From positions 1-42,694 of IMG/VR virus record IMGVR_UViG_3300017964_000029: 42,694 nt of DNA; one strand, 5' to 3'. Shown here piece by piece: positions 33,752 through 41,686 of the stretch (its first letter is position 1; each line of letters opens with the position of its first letter). The notes beneath the pieces were generated by a model. The model did not search any database, was not told the origin of the DNA, and saw only the letters and a list, made by a program, of their open reading frames with translations. This stretch comes from a virus. The translations under genes and the position numbers were made by a program.

Positions 33752-34089
33752 TGAAAGCATCAGATTTCATCACAGAAGAACATGAACAAATGTACACCGA
33801 AGTCGCTAAAATGGTTTGGGGTGTTGGTAAACACAATCAGCGTGGCGGACAAACCAAACTGCGTTTTCGTTGTTCAACAGGACCAAGAGCAGGTAGACAA
33901 GTAAGTCATCCTTCCAAATGTGTACAGCAATACGATGTTGCTAAAGCACAACGTATGAAGCGTACTCGTGCTAGAACAGCACCTACACAAGCAAGACGTC
34001 AACAGCGTACAAAAGCAATCAATACAGCAAGTGTATTGGCTCGTAAACTCAATACGGGCAAAGCTGGTCAGCCAAAACCTTATTATTAA
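33751..34089 (+). CDS. Small basic protein downstream of gp13
   Basis: This is 112 residues from ATG 33751, sharing an A with the gp13 stop; a start at 33736 would overlap gp13. It is strongly basic in the C-terminal half (RMKRTRARTAPTQARRQQRT) with a Cys pair in KLRFRCSTGPRAG...HPSKC. Similar Arg-rich proteins with 'RFRC.SGPR.GR' sit near neck genes of marine T4-like phages and may bind nucleic acid. No enzyme motif. The function is unknown. Confidence 0.7.
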   Translation: MKASDFITEEHEQMYTEVAKMVWGVGKHNQRGGQTKLRFRCSTGPRAGRQVSHPSKCVQQYDVAKAQRMKRTRARTAPTQARRQQRTKAINTASVLARKLNTGKAGQPKPYY

Positions 34090-34092
34090 CAC

Positions 34093-34121
34093 TTGACATT
34101 TAGCAAATAAGCAGTTATAAT
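34093..34121 (+). promoter_or_regulatory. Sigma-70-type early promoter, TTGACA-17-TATAAT
   Basis: TTGACA (34093-34098) and TATAAT (34116-34121) are both perfect and are separated by 17 bases. It is followed by a start region and the ribosome site AAGGAG (34134-34139), nine bases before ATG 34149. This is a host-polymerase promoter inside a late region. Confidence 0.85.
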
Positions 34122-34148
34122 AATACTCATACTAAGGAGAGTTTTATT

Positions 34149-34781
34149 ATGATTATCGGTGTTTGTGGATTTATCGGTTCTGGCAAAGATACAGTTGCGG
34201 ACTATCTTGTTAATTTCCACGAGTTTAGACGAGAGAGCTATGCCAATACTCTTAAAGATGCAGTGGCGGCTGTATTTGGTTGGGATAGAGATCTATTAGA
34301 AGGACGTTCAAAAGAAGCAAGAGCTTGGCGTGAAAAGGTAGACAAATGGTGGGCAGATAGATTACATATGCCTACACTTACACCGAGATGGGTATTGCAG
34401 TATTGGGGTACAGAAGTAGCACGTAAAAACTTTCATGATGATATTTGGATTGCTAGTTTAGAAAACAAATTACGAAAAAGCGAAGATAACATTGTAATCT
34501 CCGACTGTAGATTTCCTAACGAAATTAAGAGTATTAAACAAGCCGGCGGCACTATAATTTGGGTTAAAAGAGGTGATCTTCCTCCTTGGTACGAAGATGC
34601 TAAAAGAGCGAATGCTGGTATTAATGTTTCAATGAATGCTATGAAGCAACTCGGAATCCATGCTTCAGAATGGGCTTGGGTAGGTACTGAGTTTGATCAT
34701 GAAATAGACAATGACGGAACTATTCAAGAGATGTACGATAAGGTTAAAAATCTGCTACAAGATCCCCTTGCTTCCAAGTAA
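34149..34781 (+). CDS. Deoxynucleoside monophosphate kinase (T4 gp1-like)
   Basis: This 210-residue enzyme starts with MIIGVCGFIGSGKDTVADYL, a P-loop at G7-T15 of the dNMP kinase type. RWVLQYWGTEVARK and VISDCRFPNEIKSI match T4 gene 1 product and related phage kinases, where the Arg/Asp-rich segments bind the monophosphate and Mg-ATP. Role: phosphorylation of dNMPs to dNDPs for phage DNA synthesis, an early function. It has a consensus early promoter of its own among late virion genes, and its 3' end overlaps the convergent HNH-like gene by 38 bases. Confidence 0.9.
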   Translation: MIIGVCGFIGSGKDTVADYLVNFHEFRRESYANTLKDAVAAVFGWDRDLLEGRSKEARAWREKVDKWWADRLHMPTLTPRWVLQYWGTEVARKNFHDDIWIASLENKLRKSEDNIVISDCRFPNEIKSIKQAGGTIIWVKRGDLPPWYEDAKRANAGINVSMNAMKQLGIHASEWAWVGTEFDHEIDNDGTIQEMYDKVKNLLQDPLASK

Positions 34782-35082
34782 CATTTTCTTTTGATATTAT
34801 TACAGCACAGTTCGAGCACACTGTTTTTAAATTAGTTGGTCTACAATTGTTCAAGTTTCCATCTACATGGAATACCTTGAATATGTCATCGTGTGTTGAT
34901 TTAAAACCGCACTTGTCGCAAGATTTCTTCTTCTTGTACCCTGACTGTTCCCACATAGTGATACCATAGTTAGTGCCGTACTTTAAACATCCTTCGCATA
35001 GTTTGCGATAGTACGTTTTAGTACCTTTCTTATAATTAACTGCACGTGGGCGTTTATTGCACCCTTTACATAGTGGTCTCAT
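34744..35082 (-). CDS. HNH-like zinc-binding protein
   Basis: This is a 112-residue protein. Cys pairs at C5/C8, C29/C32, C55/C58 and C89/C92 form probable zinc sites. FHVDGNLNNCRPTNLKTVCS (H72, D74, N79, N84) is the HNH core pattern 'H.DGN..N....NL..lC..C'. Free-standing HNH proteins in T4-like phages are often homing endonucleases; this one is a single short gene lying opposite its neighbours, consistent with a mobile insertion, but it could be a phage nicking or regulatory protein. Its stop lies inside the dNMP kinase gene. Confidence 0.7.
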   Translation of the reverse strand: MRPLCKGCNKRPRAVNYKKGTKTYYRKLCEGCLKYGTNYGITMWEQSGYKKKKSCDKCGFKSTHDDIFKVFHVDGNLNNCRPTNLKTVCSNCAVIISKENVTWKQGDLVADF

Positions 35083-35087
35083 AATGT

Positions 35088-35095
35088 TATTTACA
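35088..35095 (-). promoter_or_regulatory. Variant late box TGTAAATA before the HNH-like gene
   Basis: On the minus strand TGTAAATA ends five bases before ATG 35082 (spacer ACATT, the same as at 9289-9293). One mismatch to NATAAATA. No ribosome site at normal spacing. Confidence 0.35.
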
Positions 35096-35148
35096 CCTTT
35101 TCAATCCCTTTATATATGCACCTTAAAGCACCATTTTTAAAAGATTAC

Positions 35149-35156
35149 GCTAAATA
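35149..35156 (+). promoter_or_regulatory. Late promoter GCTAAATA for gp18-gp19
   Basis: CTAAATA lies 51 bases before the gp18 ATG. The predicted leader of about 46 bases carries CAGGAGA (35193-35199) as ribosome site. GCTAA...TTAGC around the box (35149-35163) is a small inverted repeat. This is the expected strong late promoter for the most abundant tail proteins. Confidence 0.55.
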
Positions 35157-35207
35157 CATTAGCATAAGTTACGTAATGAACTTTTAACATTACCAGGAGA
35201 GATTAGA

Positions 35208-38200
35208 ATGGCACTACAATCACCAGGAGTAGAAGTTACGGTAATTGATGAGAGTTTTTATACCCCGGCAGAACCAGGGACAACTCCACTTATTATTGTA
35301 GCAACTGCACAAGATAAACAAAACGCCGCAGGCACAGGCACAGCAGCGGCAACAACTAAAGCAAATGCTGGATCAGCATTTAAAGTAACTTCACAGAAAG
35401 AATTAGTAGATCTTTTTGGAGTACCAAACTTTGAAAAGACAGCAAGTAATACACCGATTCACGGTAGCGAATTAAATGAATACGGACTTCTAGCAGCATA
35501 TAGTTTGCTAGGTGTTTCTAACGCAGCGTTTGTAACTAGAGCCGATGTAGACTTATCACAACTAGCAGGTACATCAGAGGCTCCGGGAGCGGATCCTGAC
35601 AATGGAACTTGGTGGATTGATACTAGAGGCACTACATTCGGTATTCAAGAATGGAACGGTGCAGCAGTAACAACAAGCGGTGGACAAAAGTTTGCTGCAA
35701 AAACACCAATAGTTTTAACAGATGACGATACAACCAAAATTGACAACGGAGTGCCAAAAGGGTCAGTTGGTGCAATCGGCGAATATGCAGTAGTTTTTGA
35801 AACTGTTGACGGAAGTGGATCATTTACTGCTTCAAAAGAAACAGCTAGAATTTACTATAAATCATCTGGTAACGGTTCAACAGTAACTTCAGGAAGTTGG
35901 GTATTAGTAGGTAGTAACGATTGGACTGCTAGTAATCCAACAGTACAAGGCTCAACATTTACAGCAACATCAGGCCACTTTACAATTAACGGAACAGACT
36001 TTGAAGTAACAGGTACATTAGATGACTTAGTTACAGCAATTAACGGTGCTATTACAGCAACACAAGGTGTTGTTGCTAGAAACGTTAGCGGTAAACTTTA
36101 TCTTTACAGCGATGGCACATTAGACGATGCAGTAGGTGATAGTTCACTTGCTAATGCAATTGTTATTGGTGACGGTAATACTTTACCAAACATGGACTTT
36201 GATGCACTAGGTATTGCAAAAGCAACATACTATGGTCCAGCATTGCAACAGTCAGCACACACATCTGTTCCAGAATGGAAAGTAGATGATAGCGAACCAC
36301 GCCCAACAGGCTCTGTATGGATTAAAACTACAGAACCTAACAATGGTGCAAGATGGAGAGCATATCAGTGGTCAAGTGCTACTAAATCATGGGGCGCAGT
36401 TGATGCTCCGATTTATGCTAACGGTAGCACAGCAACTTACACATTAGATAGAAGCGGTGGCGGTGTTAACATTGCAGCTGATACATTGTTTGTACAATCA
36501 AATGCAAACGAAAACAGCAACAATGATACAACTCCTGCAACAGCAACGTTTAGAGTGTGGAGACGTAATGCAACTGAAGCAACATCAATTACTTCAGATG
36601 AAATTACAAGTAGCTCATTTACAGTAGGATCAAACACTTTTACAATTGCTGAATCAGTAAAAACTTCAGCAACACTAAACGCAGGTGTTGAAGTATCCTT
36701 TACTGCTGCTGGTAATGCAGATGATGCTGAATTAATGGCAAATGCTGTTAACTCCGCAGGATTTACAAACATTCAAGCTTCTATTACAGCTGACAACGAA
36801 GTTGTTATTTCACACAACTTAGGCGGCGACTTTAGAATTACTGACGGTACAAACACACCAATCGGTGGAGTGTTTACACCATTTAGTATTAATACTTTAA
36901 TTGGAACATCTAACTTCTACACTGCTCCATCAGGTGCAGATGAAGATTATGTTGCTTCTAACTGGCAACCACTTGCAGCAGCAGACTTTAAAGCAAGTTC
37001 AAATAATCCAGAAAATGAACCAGCTGATGGACAATTATGGTACAACCCAGAATTTAGTGAAGTTGACATTATGGTACATAATGGCAGTGATTGGGTTGGA
37101 TATCATAATGTTTACGCAAGTGCAAGTCCAGCAGGTCCAATTGTTTCTGCAACAGCACCAAGTGCTACAACAGGACAAAGCGACGGTACTGCACTAGTTG
37201 ATGGAGATCTTTGGATTTCAACAGCTGATCTAGAAAACTTCCCAACAATTTATCGTTGGAATGGTTTATTACTAGAATGGGTACAGTTAGATAAAACTGA
37301 TCAAACAACAGAAGAAGGCGTTCTTTTTGCTGATGCACGTTATGGTTTATCAGGTGCAACAGGTAATACAGAGGCAACTATCAAAGACTTGCTTACAAAC
37401 AATTACCTAGACCCAGATGCTCCAGATCCAGCACTATATCCGAAAGGAATGTTGTTATGGAACTTACGTAGAAGTGGCGGTAACGTTAAACGTTATGCTA
37501 ACAACTACATTGATGTAACAGCAGACAACCCACGCAACGGCGACGAAGCAATGAGTGGTTATGCAACTGATCGTTGGGTAACACAGTCAGGCAACCAAGA
37601 AGATGGTTCAGGTAGCTTCGGACGTAAAGCACAGCGTATGGTTGTAGTACAGGCTATGAAATCTGTAATTGATACAAGTGAGCAGATTAGAGATGAAGAA
37701 CGTAGAAACTTCAACATTATTGCTGCTCCAGGATACACTGAAGTAATGTCAAACCTTGTTAACCTAAACATTGACAGAGGTTTAACAGCATTTGTATTAG
37801 GTGACACACCTTTAAGACTTCCAGCAAATGCTACTTCATTGACCAACTACGGTTCAAATGCTAACCTTGTTGTAGATAACAGTGACGATGGTCTTGTTAC
37901 ATTCGACGAATACTTGGCAGTGTTTTATCCAAACGGATTTACAACTGATTTAGGTGGAGCAAACGCAGTTGTTCCTGCTACACACATGATGATGAGAACA
38001 GTTGCACTAAGTGACCAAGTTGCTTATCCATGGTTTGCACCAGCAGGTACAAGACGTGGTGGAATTTCAAACGCTACAGCAGTAGGATACATTGATGCTG
38101 CAACTGGCGAATTCCAAACTGTTGCACTTAATGAAGGACAAAGAGATACGTTATATGACCTAAAGATTAATCCAATTACATTCTTTAATGGTGTTGGTTT

Positions 38201-38555
38201 AGTTAACTACGGTCAGAAAACTAGAGGTAGAAATGCTTCTGCACTAGATAGAATTAACGTAGCACGTTTGGTAGTGTACTTACGTAGTCAGCTTAATAAA
38301 TTGGCTCGTCCTTACATTTTTGAACCAAATGATAAAATCACAAGAGACGAAATCAAACAAGCGGTAGAATCATTACTACTTGAGTTGGTTGGTTTGAGAG
38401 CTCTGTATGATTTCGCGGTAGTGTGTGATGAAACAAATAATACTCCTGCTAGAATCGACCGCAACGAACTATATGTTGATATTGCGATTGAACCAGTTAA
38501 GGCGATTGAATTCATCTACATTCCATTGCGTGTCAAGAACACAGGAGAAATTTAA
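35208..38555 (+). CDS. gp18: Tail sheath protein gp18 with large insertion
   Basis: This is a 1115-residue protein. N-terminal MALQSPGVEVTVIDESFYTP and C-terminal VYLRSQLNKLARPYIFEPND, VVCDETNNTPARIDRNELYV, IEPVKAIEFIYIPLRV are the conserved T4-type sheath ends that make the contractile core. T4 gp18 is 659 residues. Much of the excess lies between about residues 125 and 720, where four 'G.lW..t....Y.W.g..W' units occur (GTWWIDT near 131, SVWIKT near 367, GQLWYNP near 607, GDLWIST near 665). These resemble surface-exposed beta domains of fibre proteins, so the sheath is probably decorated on the outside. Confidence 0.92.
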   Translation: MALQSPGVEVTVIDESFYTPAEPGTTPLIIVATAQDKQNAAGTGTAAATTKANAGSAFKVTSQKELVDLFGVPNFEKTASNTPIHGSELNEYGLLAAYSLLGVSNAAFVTRADVDLSQLAGTSEAPGADPDNGTWWIDTRGTTFGIQEWNGAAVTTSGGQKFAAKTPIVLTDDDTTKIDNGVPKGSVGAIGEYAVVFETVDGSGSFTASKETARIYYKSSGNGSTVTSGSWVLVGSNDWTASNPTVQGSTFTATSGHFTINGTDFEVTGTLDDLVTAINGAITATQGVVARNVSGKLYLYSDGTLDDAVGDSSLANAIVIGDGNTLPNMDFDALGIAKATYYGPALQQSAHTSVPEWKVDDSEPRPTGSVWIKTTEPNNGARWRAYQWSSATKSWGAVDAPIYANGSTATYTLDRSGGGVNIAADTLFVQSNANENSNNDTTPATATFRVWRRNATEATSITSDEITSSSFTVGSNTFTIAESVKTSATLNAGVEVSFTAAGNADDAELMANAVNSAGFTNIQASITADNEVVISHNLGGDFRITDGTNTPIGGVFTPFSINTLIGTSNFYTAPSGADEDYVASNWQPLAAADFKASSNNPENEPADGQLWYNPEFSEVDIMVHNGSDWVGYHNVYASASPAGPIVSATAPSATTGQSDGTALVDGDLWISTADLENFPTIYRWNGLLLEWVQLDKTDQTTEEGVLFADARYGLSGATGNTEATIKDLLTNNYLDPDAPDPALYPKGMLLWNLRRSGGNVKRYANNYIDVTADNPRNGDEAMSGYATDRWVTQSGNQEDGSGSFGRKAQRMVVVQAMKSVIDTSEQIRDEERRNFNIIAAPGYTEVMSNLVNLNIDRGLTAFVLGDTPLRLPANATSLTNYGSNANLVVDNSDDGLVTFDEYLAVFYPNGFTTDLGGANAVVPATHMMMRTVALSDQVAYPWFAPAGTRRGGISNATAVGYIDAATGEFQTVALNEGQRDTLYDLKINPITFFNGVGLVNYGQKTRGRNASALDRINVARLVVYLRSQLNKLARPYIFEPNDKITRDEIKQAVESLLLELVGLRALYDFAVVCDETNNTPARIDRNELYVDIAIEPVKAIEFIYIPLRVKNTGEI

Positions 38556-38557
38556 TC

Positions 38558-39199
38558 ATGCCTATTACATCACTTAATAACTTCTCAGTACCAACAGACG
38601 CAGGCAACCAAGTGCTCTTGATGCCTAAATTAAAGTATCGCTTCCGCGTTACTTTATTAGGATTTGGAGTTACTGCTGCAACTGAGTTAACAAAACAAGT
38701 TGTTGATGTTTCAAGACCAAAAGTTGGTTTTGAAGAAATGCCGTTAGAGATTTACAACTCACGTGTATACCTTGCAGGTAAGTATACATTTGAGACATTA
38801 GCTCTAAACTTACGTGACGATGCAAGTGGAGAAGTACAGAAACTTGTAGGTCAACAGGTACAGAAACAATTTGACTTTGTTGAACAGGCTTCTGCAAGAT
38901 CAGGTATTGACTACAAATTTACTACTAAGATCGAAGTATTAGACGGTGGTAATGGTAACAACCCATCAGGTGTAAACGTACTTGAAACTCAAGTAATGTA
39001 CGGTTGTTTCCTAACTAACGTTGATTACGGAGATGCAAACTATGGTACTAATGAACCAATGCAGGTTGCACTAACAATCCGCTTTGATAACATGGTACAA
39101 TGGGGTGCTGGAGAGCAAGGAGTTGGAGTTGGTATTGGTGCTGCTGTCGAAAGAACACTCGGCGAAGCAACAACTGGTGCTACTGCTGCTCAAGGCTAA
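38558..39199 (+). CDS. gp19: Tail tube protein gp19
   Basis: This 213-residue protein sits two bases after gp18. MPKLKYRFRVTLLGFG, TKQVVDVSRPKVGFEEMPLE, YNSRVYLAGKYTFETLALNL and a late RFDNMVQW are the order of the T4-type tube protein, which forms the inner tail tube of stacked hexamers. T4 gp19 is 163 residues; the extra part is mainly the C-terminal Gly/Ala tail. A terminator follows. Confidence 0.92.
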   Translation: MPITSLNNFSVPTDAGNQVLLMPKLKYRFRVTLLGFGVTAATELTKQVVDVSRPKVGFEEMPLEIYNSRVYLAGKYTFETLALNLRDDASGEVQKLVGQQVQKQFDFVEQASARSGIDYKFTTKIEVLDGGNGNNPSGVNVLETQVMYGCFLTNVDYGDANYGTNEPMQVALTIRFDNMVQWGAGEQGVGVGIGAAVERTLGEATTGATAAQG

Positions 39200-39221
39200 T
39201 ACTAGTACTAGTAATAGAATT

Positions 39222-39252
39222 AAAAAGCCCGGATTTTTTCCGGGCTTTTTTT
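39222..39252 (+). terminator. Rho-independent terminator after gp19
   Basis: An 11-bp stem (AAAAAGCCCGG/CCGGGCTTTTT) with a T-rich loop of seven bases is followed by T2. It ends the gp18-gp19 transcript. Confidence 0.85.
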
Positions 39253-39255
39253 ATG

Positions 39256-39263
39256 GCTAAATA
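39256..39263 (+). promoter_or_regulatory. Late promoter GCTAAATA, five bases before ATG 39269
   Basis: The box directly follows the terminator and ends five bases before the ATG, so +1 would be the start codon. The short gap leaves no room for a leader or ribosome site (the terminator arm is immediately upstream), which makes this the strongest leaderless candidate. Confidence 0.6.
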
Positions 39264-39268
39264 ATAGT

Positions 39269-40351
39269 ATGGCCAACAAATTTACAAGATTTTTAACAGA
39301 TGTTTTTTCAGGGTTAACAAATCCTAAAGGACTTGTAGGGAACTATCAACACGCTACAAGACTATTCCTTGACGACGGATATAGATTAGCCCCTAAAACT
39401 AAATTTAACTATTATGTTAGATTTGAAATAGATAAGTCAGCACACGGTGCTGCAAACTTTTCACAAAAACATAGTGAAGAATTTGGCCTGCTAGTTAAAA
39501 CCGCAGACTTACCTAAGTTTACATTTGAAACTGAAACTTTAAATCAGTATAACAGAAAACGTATTCTTTATAAAATGATTAGCTATGATCCTGTTAACTT
39601 AACATTCCACGATGATAATCAAGGTGTAGTGTCAGCGTTATGGGCAATATATTATGGATACTATATTAAAGATAGAGCATTGCCTAATGCTGCATGGGAA
39701 AGTAATGCATACAGACAAACAACAGAAAATTTACATTTTAGATATGGCTTAGACAATAACGTTACTGCACCGTTGTTTAAAAGCGTAACAATTTATACTA
39801 TGGGTAGAAGAAGATTTATAGGTTATACTTTAGTTAATCCTAAAATTACTTCTTGGTCTCACGGTAGTATGGATTATACTGCATCAAGTGAGCCAGCAGA
39901 AAGTCAAATGACATTGCAATATGAAGCAGTTCAATACACAGCAGGAACAGTAAGCGAAGGCAATCCTAAAGGGTTTGCTACACTACACTACGACAATACA
40001 CCTTCACCATTAAGTGTTGCGGGTGGCGGCGTGAGTAACCTAGTTGGAGAAGGTGGTGTGCTTGATGGATTAGAACAGGTGTTTGGTGCAATTGGTGACG
40101 GAACAGCATTTAATTCTCCAGCAGGATTTTTATCTACAGCAATCGGTGCAATTAATACAGCAAGAAATATTAAAGGACTATCGAAAGAAAGTCTTAAACA
40201 AGAAGCAATTAATATTCTAACAAGTCCAGCAGGTACACAAAAAATTGCTAATACAGTAAGCGGCATTGCAGGTATTATTACTCCTAAGAATAATACAGGC
40301 GACGAAGGCACAAATGCATCGCCGAAAAATATGGTGCCAGAAGGATTATAA
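39269..40351 (+). CDS. Tail-tube-related structural protein (gp54/gp19-like)
   Basis: This is a 360-residue protein. Residues 1-240 contain RFLTDVFSGLTNPKGLVGNY, LLVKTADLPKFTFETETLNQ, MISYDPVNLTFHDDNQGVVS and MTLQYEAVQY, the pattern of a gp19-type tube fold found in proteins that start or end the tail tube (T4 gp54 is one). The C-terminal 120 residues are Gly/Ala/Asn-rich and look disordered. It follows the tube gene directly, but has its own promoter and no ribosome site. Name given with caution; a second tube-like protein of unknown place is the alternative. Confidence 0.65.
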   Translation: MANKFTRFLTDVFSGLTNPKGLVGNYQHATRLFLDDGYRLAPKTKFNYYVRFEIDKSAHGAANFSQKHSEEFGLLVKTADLPKFTFETETLNQYNRKRILYKMISYDPVNLTFHDDNQGVVSALWAIYYGYYIKDRALPNAAWESNAYRQTTENLHFRYGLDNNVTAPLFKSVTIYTMGRRRFIGYTLVNPKITSWSHGSMDYTASSEPAESQMTLQYEAVQYTAGTVSEGNPKGFATLHYDNTPSPLSVAGGGVSNLVGEGGVLDGLEQVFGAIGDGTAFNSPAGFLSTAIGAINTARNIKGLSKESLKQEAINILTSPAGTQKIANTVSGIAGIITPKNNTGDEGTNASPKNMVPEGL

Positions 40352-40354
40352 AAT

Positions 40355-40732
40355 ATGCCAGTAAACACAACTTCAAATCTTCCAGCTAAACAAGTACAAG
40401 ACAGTGCTGCAAGATCTAGATTATTTTTTGATACATATGGTGAAGATCCTATATCATATAATCCTACTGAAGTCGATGCAGCGGTAAACTTTTTTGAAAA
40501 GAATGGTTTTCAAAGAGCAGCAGCAACAACAGCAGCATCAGTTTTATTAAAACAAGCAAAGTACGAAGAAGTACCTATCTTTAAAATCTTAGATGAGATT
40601 AAAGGATTTGACAATTTAAATTTAAGTGCTTTGGTTGCAGAAATTTTAAACAATAATAGATCTAGTATTTCTACTTTAGGATTCAGAGAAGCCTTATCTG
40701 ATGTGAGCAAACAAAGAAACGTGAGGGCGTAA
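40355..40732 (+). CDS. Small helical protein of tail/head module
   Basis: This 125-residue protein follows three bases after the previous stop (GGATTATAAAATATG; weak ribosome site AAGGA). It is mostly helical (TEVDAAVNFFEKNGFQRAAA, ASVLLKQAKYEEVPIFKILD) and ends basic (SKQRNVRA). It has no motif known to me. The stop shares an A with the gp4 start (TAATG), so it is co-translated with head completion. Similar small proteins are found at this place in T4-like cyanophages. Confidence 0.65.
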   Translation: MPVNTTSNLPAKQVQDSAARSRLFFDTYGEDPISYNPTEVDAAVNFFEKNGFQRAAATTAASVLLKQAKYEEVPIFKILDEIKGFDNLNLSALVAEILNNNRSSISTLGFREALSDVSKQRNVRA

Positions 40733-41172
40733 TGCCAAAGTTTGCACAAGGAAGATTTACCATGAAGAACCCCGAGAAGTATGTCGGGACTAGAAGACCT
40801 CTTGCAAGATCAAGTTGGGAAACTGTTTTTATGAGATTACTAGACGAGCACCCTGGCGTTTCTCAATGGGCTAGTGAAAGTATTAAGATTCCTTACAGAG
40901 ATCCGCTAACAGGAAAGTATACAATTTATGTTCCTGATTTCTTTATAGTGTATAATGATAAAAATGGAAAGAAACACGCAGAAGTAGTTGAAGTAAAACC
41001 TAAGAATCAGACACTAAGAGAAAATGTTGGAAAGAGCAGATACAATCAAGAACAATATGTAAAAAATATGGCAAAGTGGGAAGCTGCTAATAAATGGTGT
41101 AAACAACAAGGTGTTAGATTTAGAGTTGTTAGTGAAGAAGATATTTTTTATCAAGGTACCAAACGTAGATAA
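40732..41172 (+). CDS. gp4: Head completion protein gp4
   Basis: This 146-residue protein matches T4 gp4 (150 residues): NPEKYVGTRRPLARSSWETV, WASESIKIPYRDPLTGK, VPDFFIVYNDKNGKKHAEVV, VEVKPKNQT, and AANKWCKQQGVRFRVVSEED. gp4 completes the filled head before tail joining. A PD-(D/E)xK-like constellation is visible (E30, D69, E87-x-K89), in line with the TnsA-like nuclease fold suspected for the family. Coupled to the gene upstream by TAATG. Confidence 0.88.
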   Translation: MPKFAQGRFTMKNPEKYVGTRRPLARSSWETVFMRLLDEHPGVSQWASESIKIPYRDPLTGKYTIYVPDFFIVYNDKNGKKHAEVVEVKPKNQTLRENVGKSRYNQEQYVKNMAKWEAANKWCKQQGVRFRVVSEEDIFYQGTKRR

Positions 41173-41180
41173 GTAGTATT

Positions 41181-41678
41181 ATGACAAAGAAATTAGAAGA
41201 ACTGTTTAATTTAGAAGATAAAGAACAAGCAGTAGAAACAGCTACTGAAATTGTTGTTGATCCTATGGCTGTCGAAGAAAATCATAAAGTTGTTAAAAAC
41301 GCCGAAGACAGTTATAACAAAGTTGCAGAAATTACAAGAGATTTACCACAAGTTAAAGAACTTGATTCTTTAGGAGAAGAAGAGCTAGATCATTTGTCTA
41401 CAAAAGCAGAAAAAGCATATGACGATTTAATGGATTTAGGTATGAACGTAGAAGTAAGATACAGTGGTAGAATATTTGAAGTTGCTAGTAGTATGATGAA
41501 AAATGCTATAGAAGCAAAAGCAGCTAAGGTAGATAAGAAGTTAAAAGCTGTTGATTTACAATTAAAAAAACTTAAAATAGATAAAGACAGCGGTGATCAA
41601 GACGATATTTTGGACGGAAAAGGGTATGTTATGCTTGATCGCAATGAATTAATCAAGAAATTGAGCGAAAAGGAATAA
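41181..41678 (+). CDS. gp16: Small terminase subunit gp16
   Basis: This 165-residue protein, near the T4 gp16 length (164), shows the cyanophage-type gp16 pattern: N-terminal MTKKLEELFNLED, DDLMDLGMNVEVRYSGRIFE, ASSMMKNAIEAKAAKVDKKL and a helical AVDLQLKKLKI, with GYVMLDRNELIKKL at the end. gp16 forms an oligomer that recognises the concatemer and stimulates the large terminase gp17, which must lie outside the window. Upstream GATAAGTA (41168-41175) ends five bases before the ATG and may be a weak late box. Confidence 0.78.
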   Translation: MTKKLEELFNLEDKEQAVETATEIVVDPMAVEENHKVVKNAEDSYNKVAEITRDLPQVKELDSLGEEELDHLSTKAEKAYDDLMDLGMNVEVRYSGRIFEVASSMMKNAIEAKAAKVDKKLKAVDLQLKKLKIDKDSGDQDDILDGKGYVMLDRNELIKKLSEKE

Positions 41679-41681
41679 ATA
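41674..41681 (+). promoter_or_regulatory. Late promoter AATAAATA, five bases before ATG 41687
   Basis: NATAAATA match overlapping the gp16 stop; with T4 spacing the start of transcription is the A of ATG 41687. AAGGA (41670-41674) lies upstream of the predicted start and is 12 bases from the ATG, so it would serve only readthrough transcripts. Confidence 0.5.
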
Positions 41682-41686
41682 TACAT

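Noticed and set aside
39200-39216. ACTAGTACTAGT as an operator or attachment site
   Set aside because: Short palindromic repeat next to a terminator, with no second copy or integrase.
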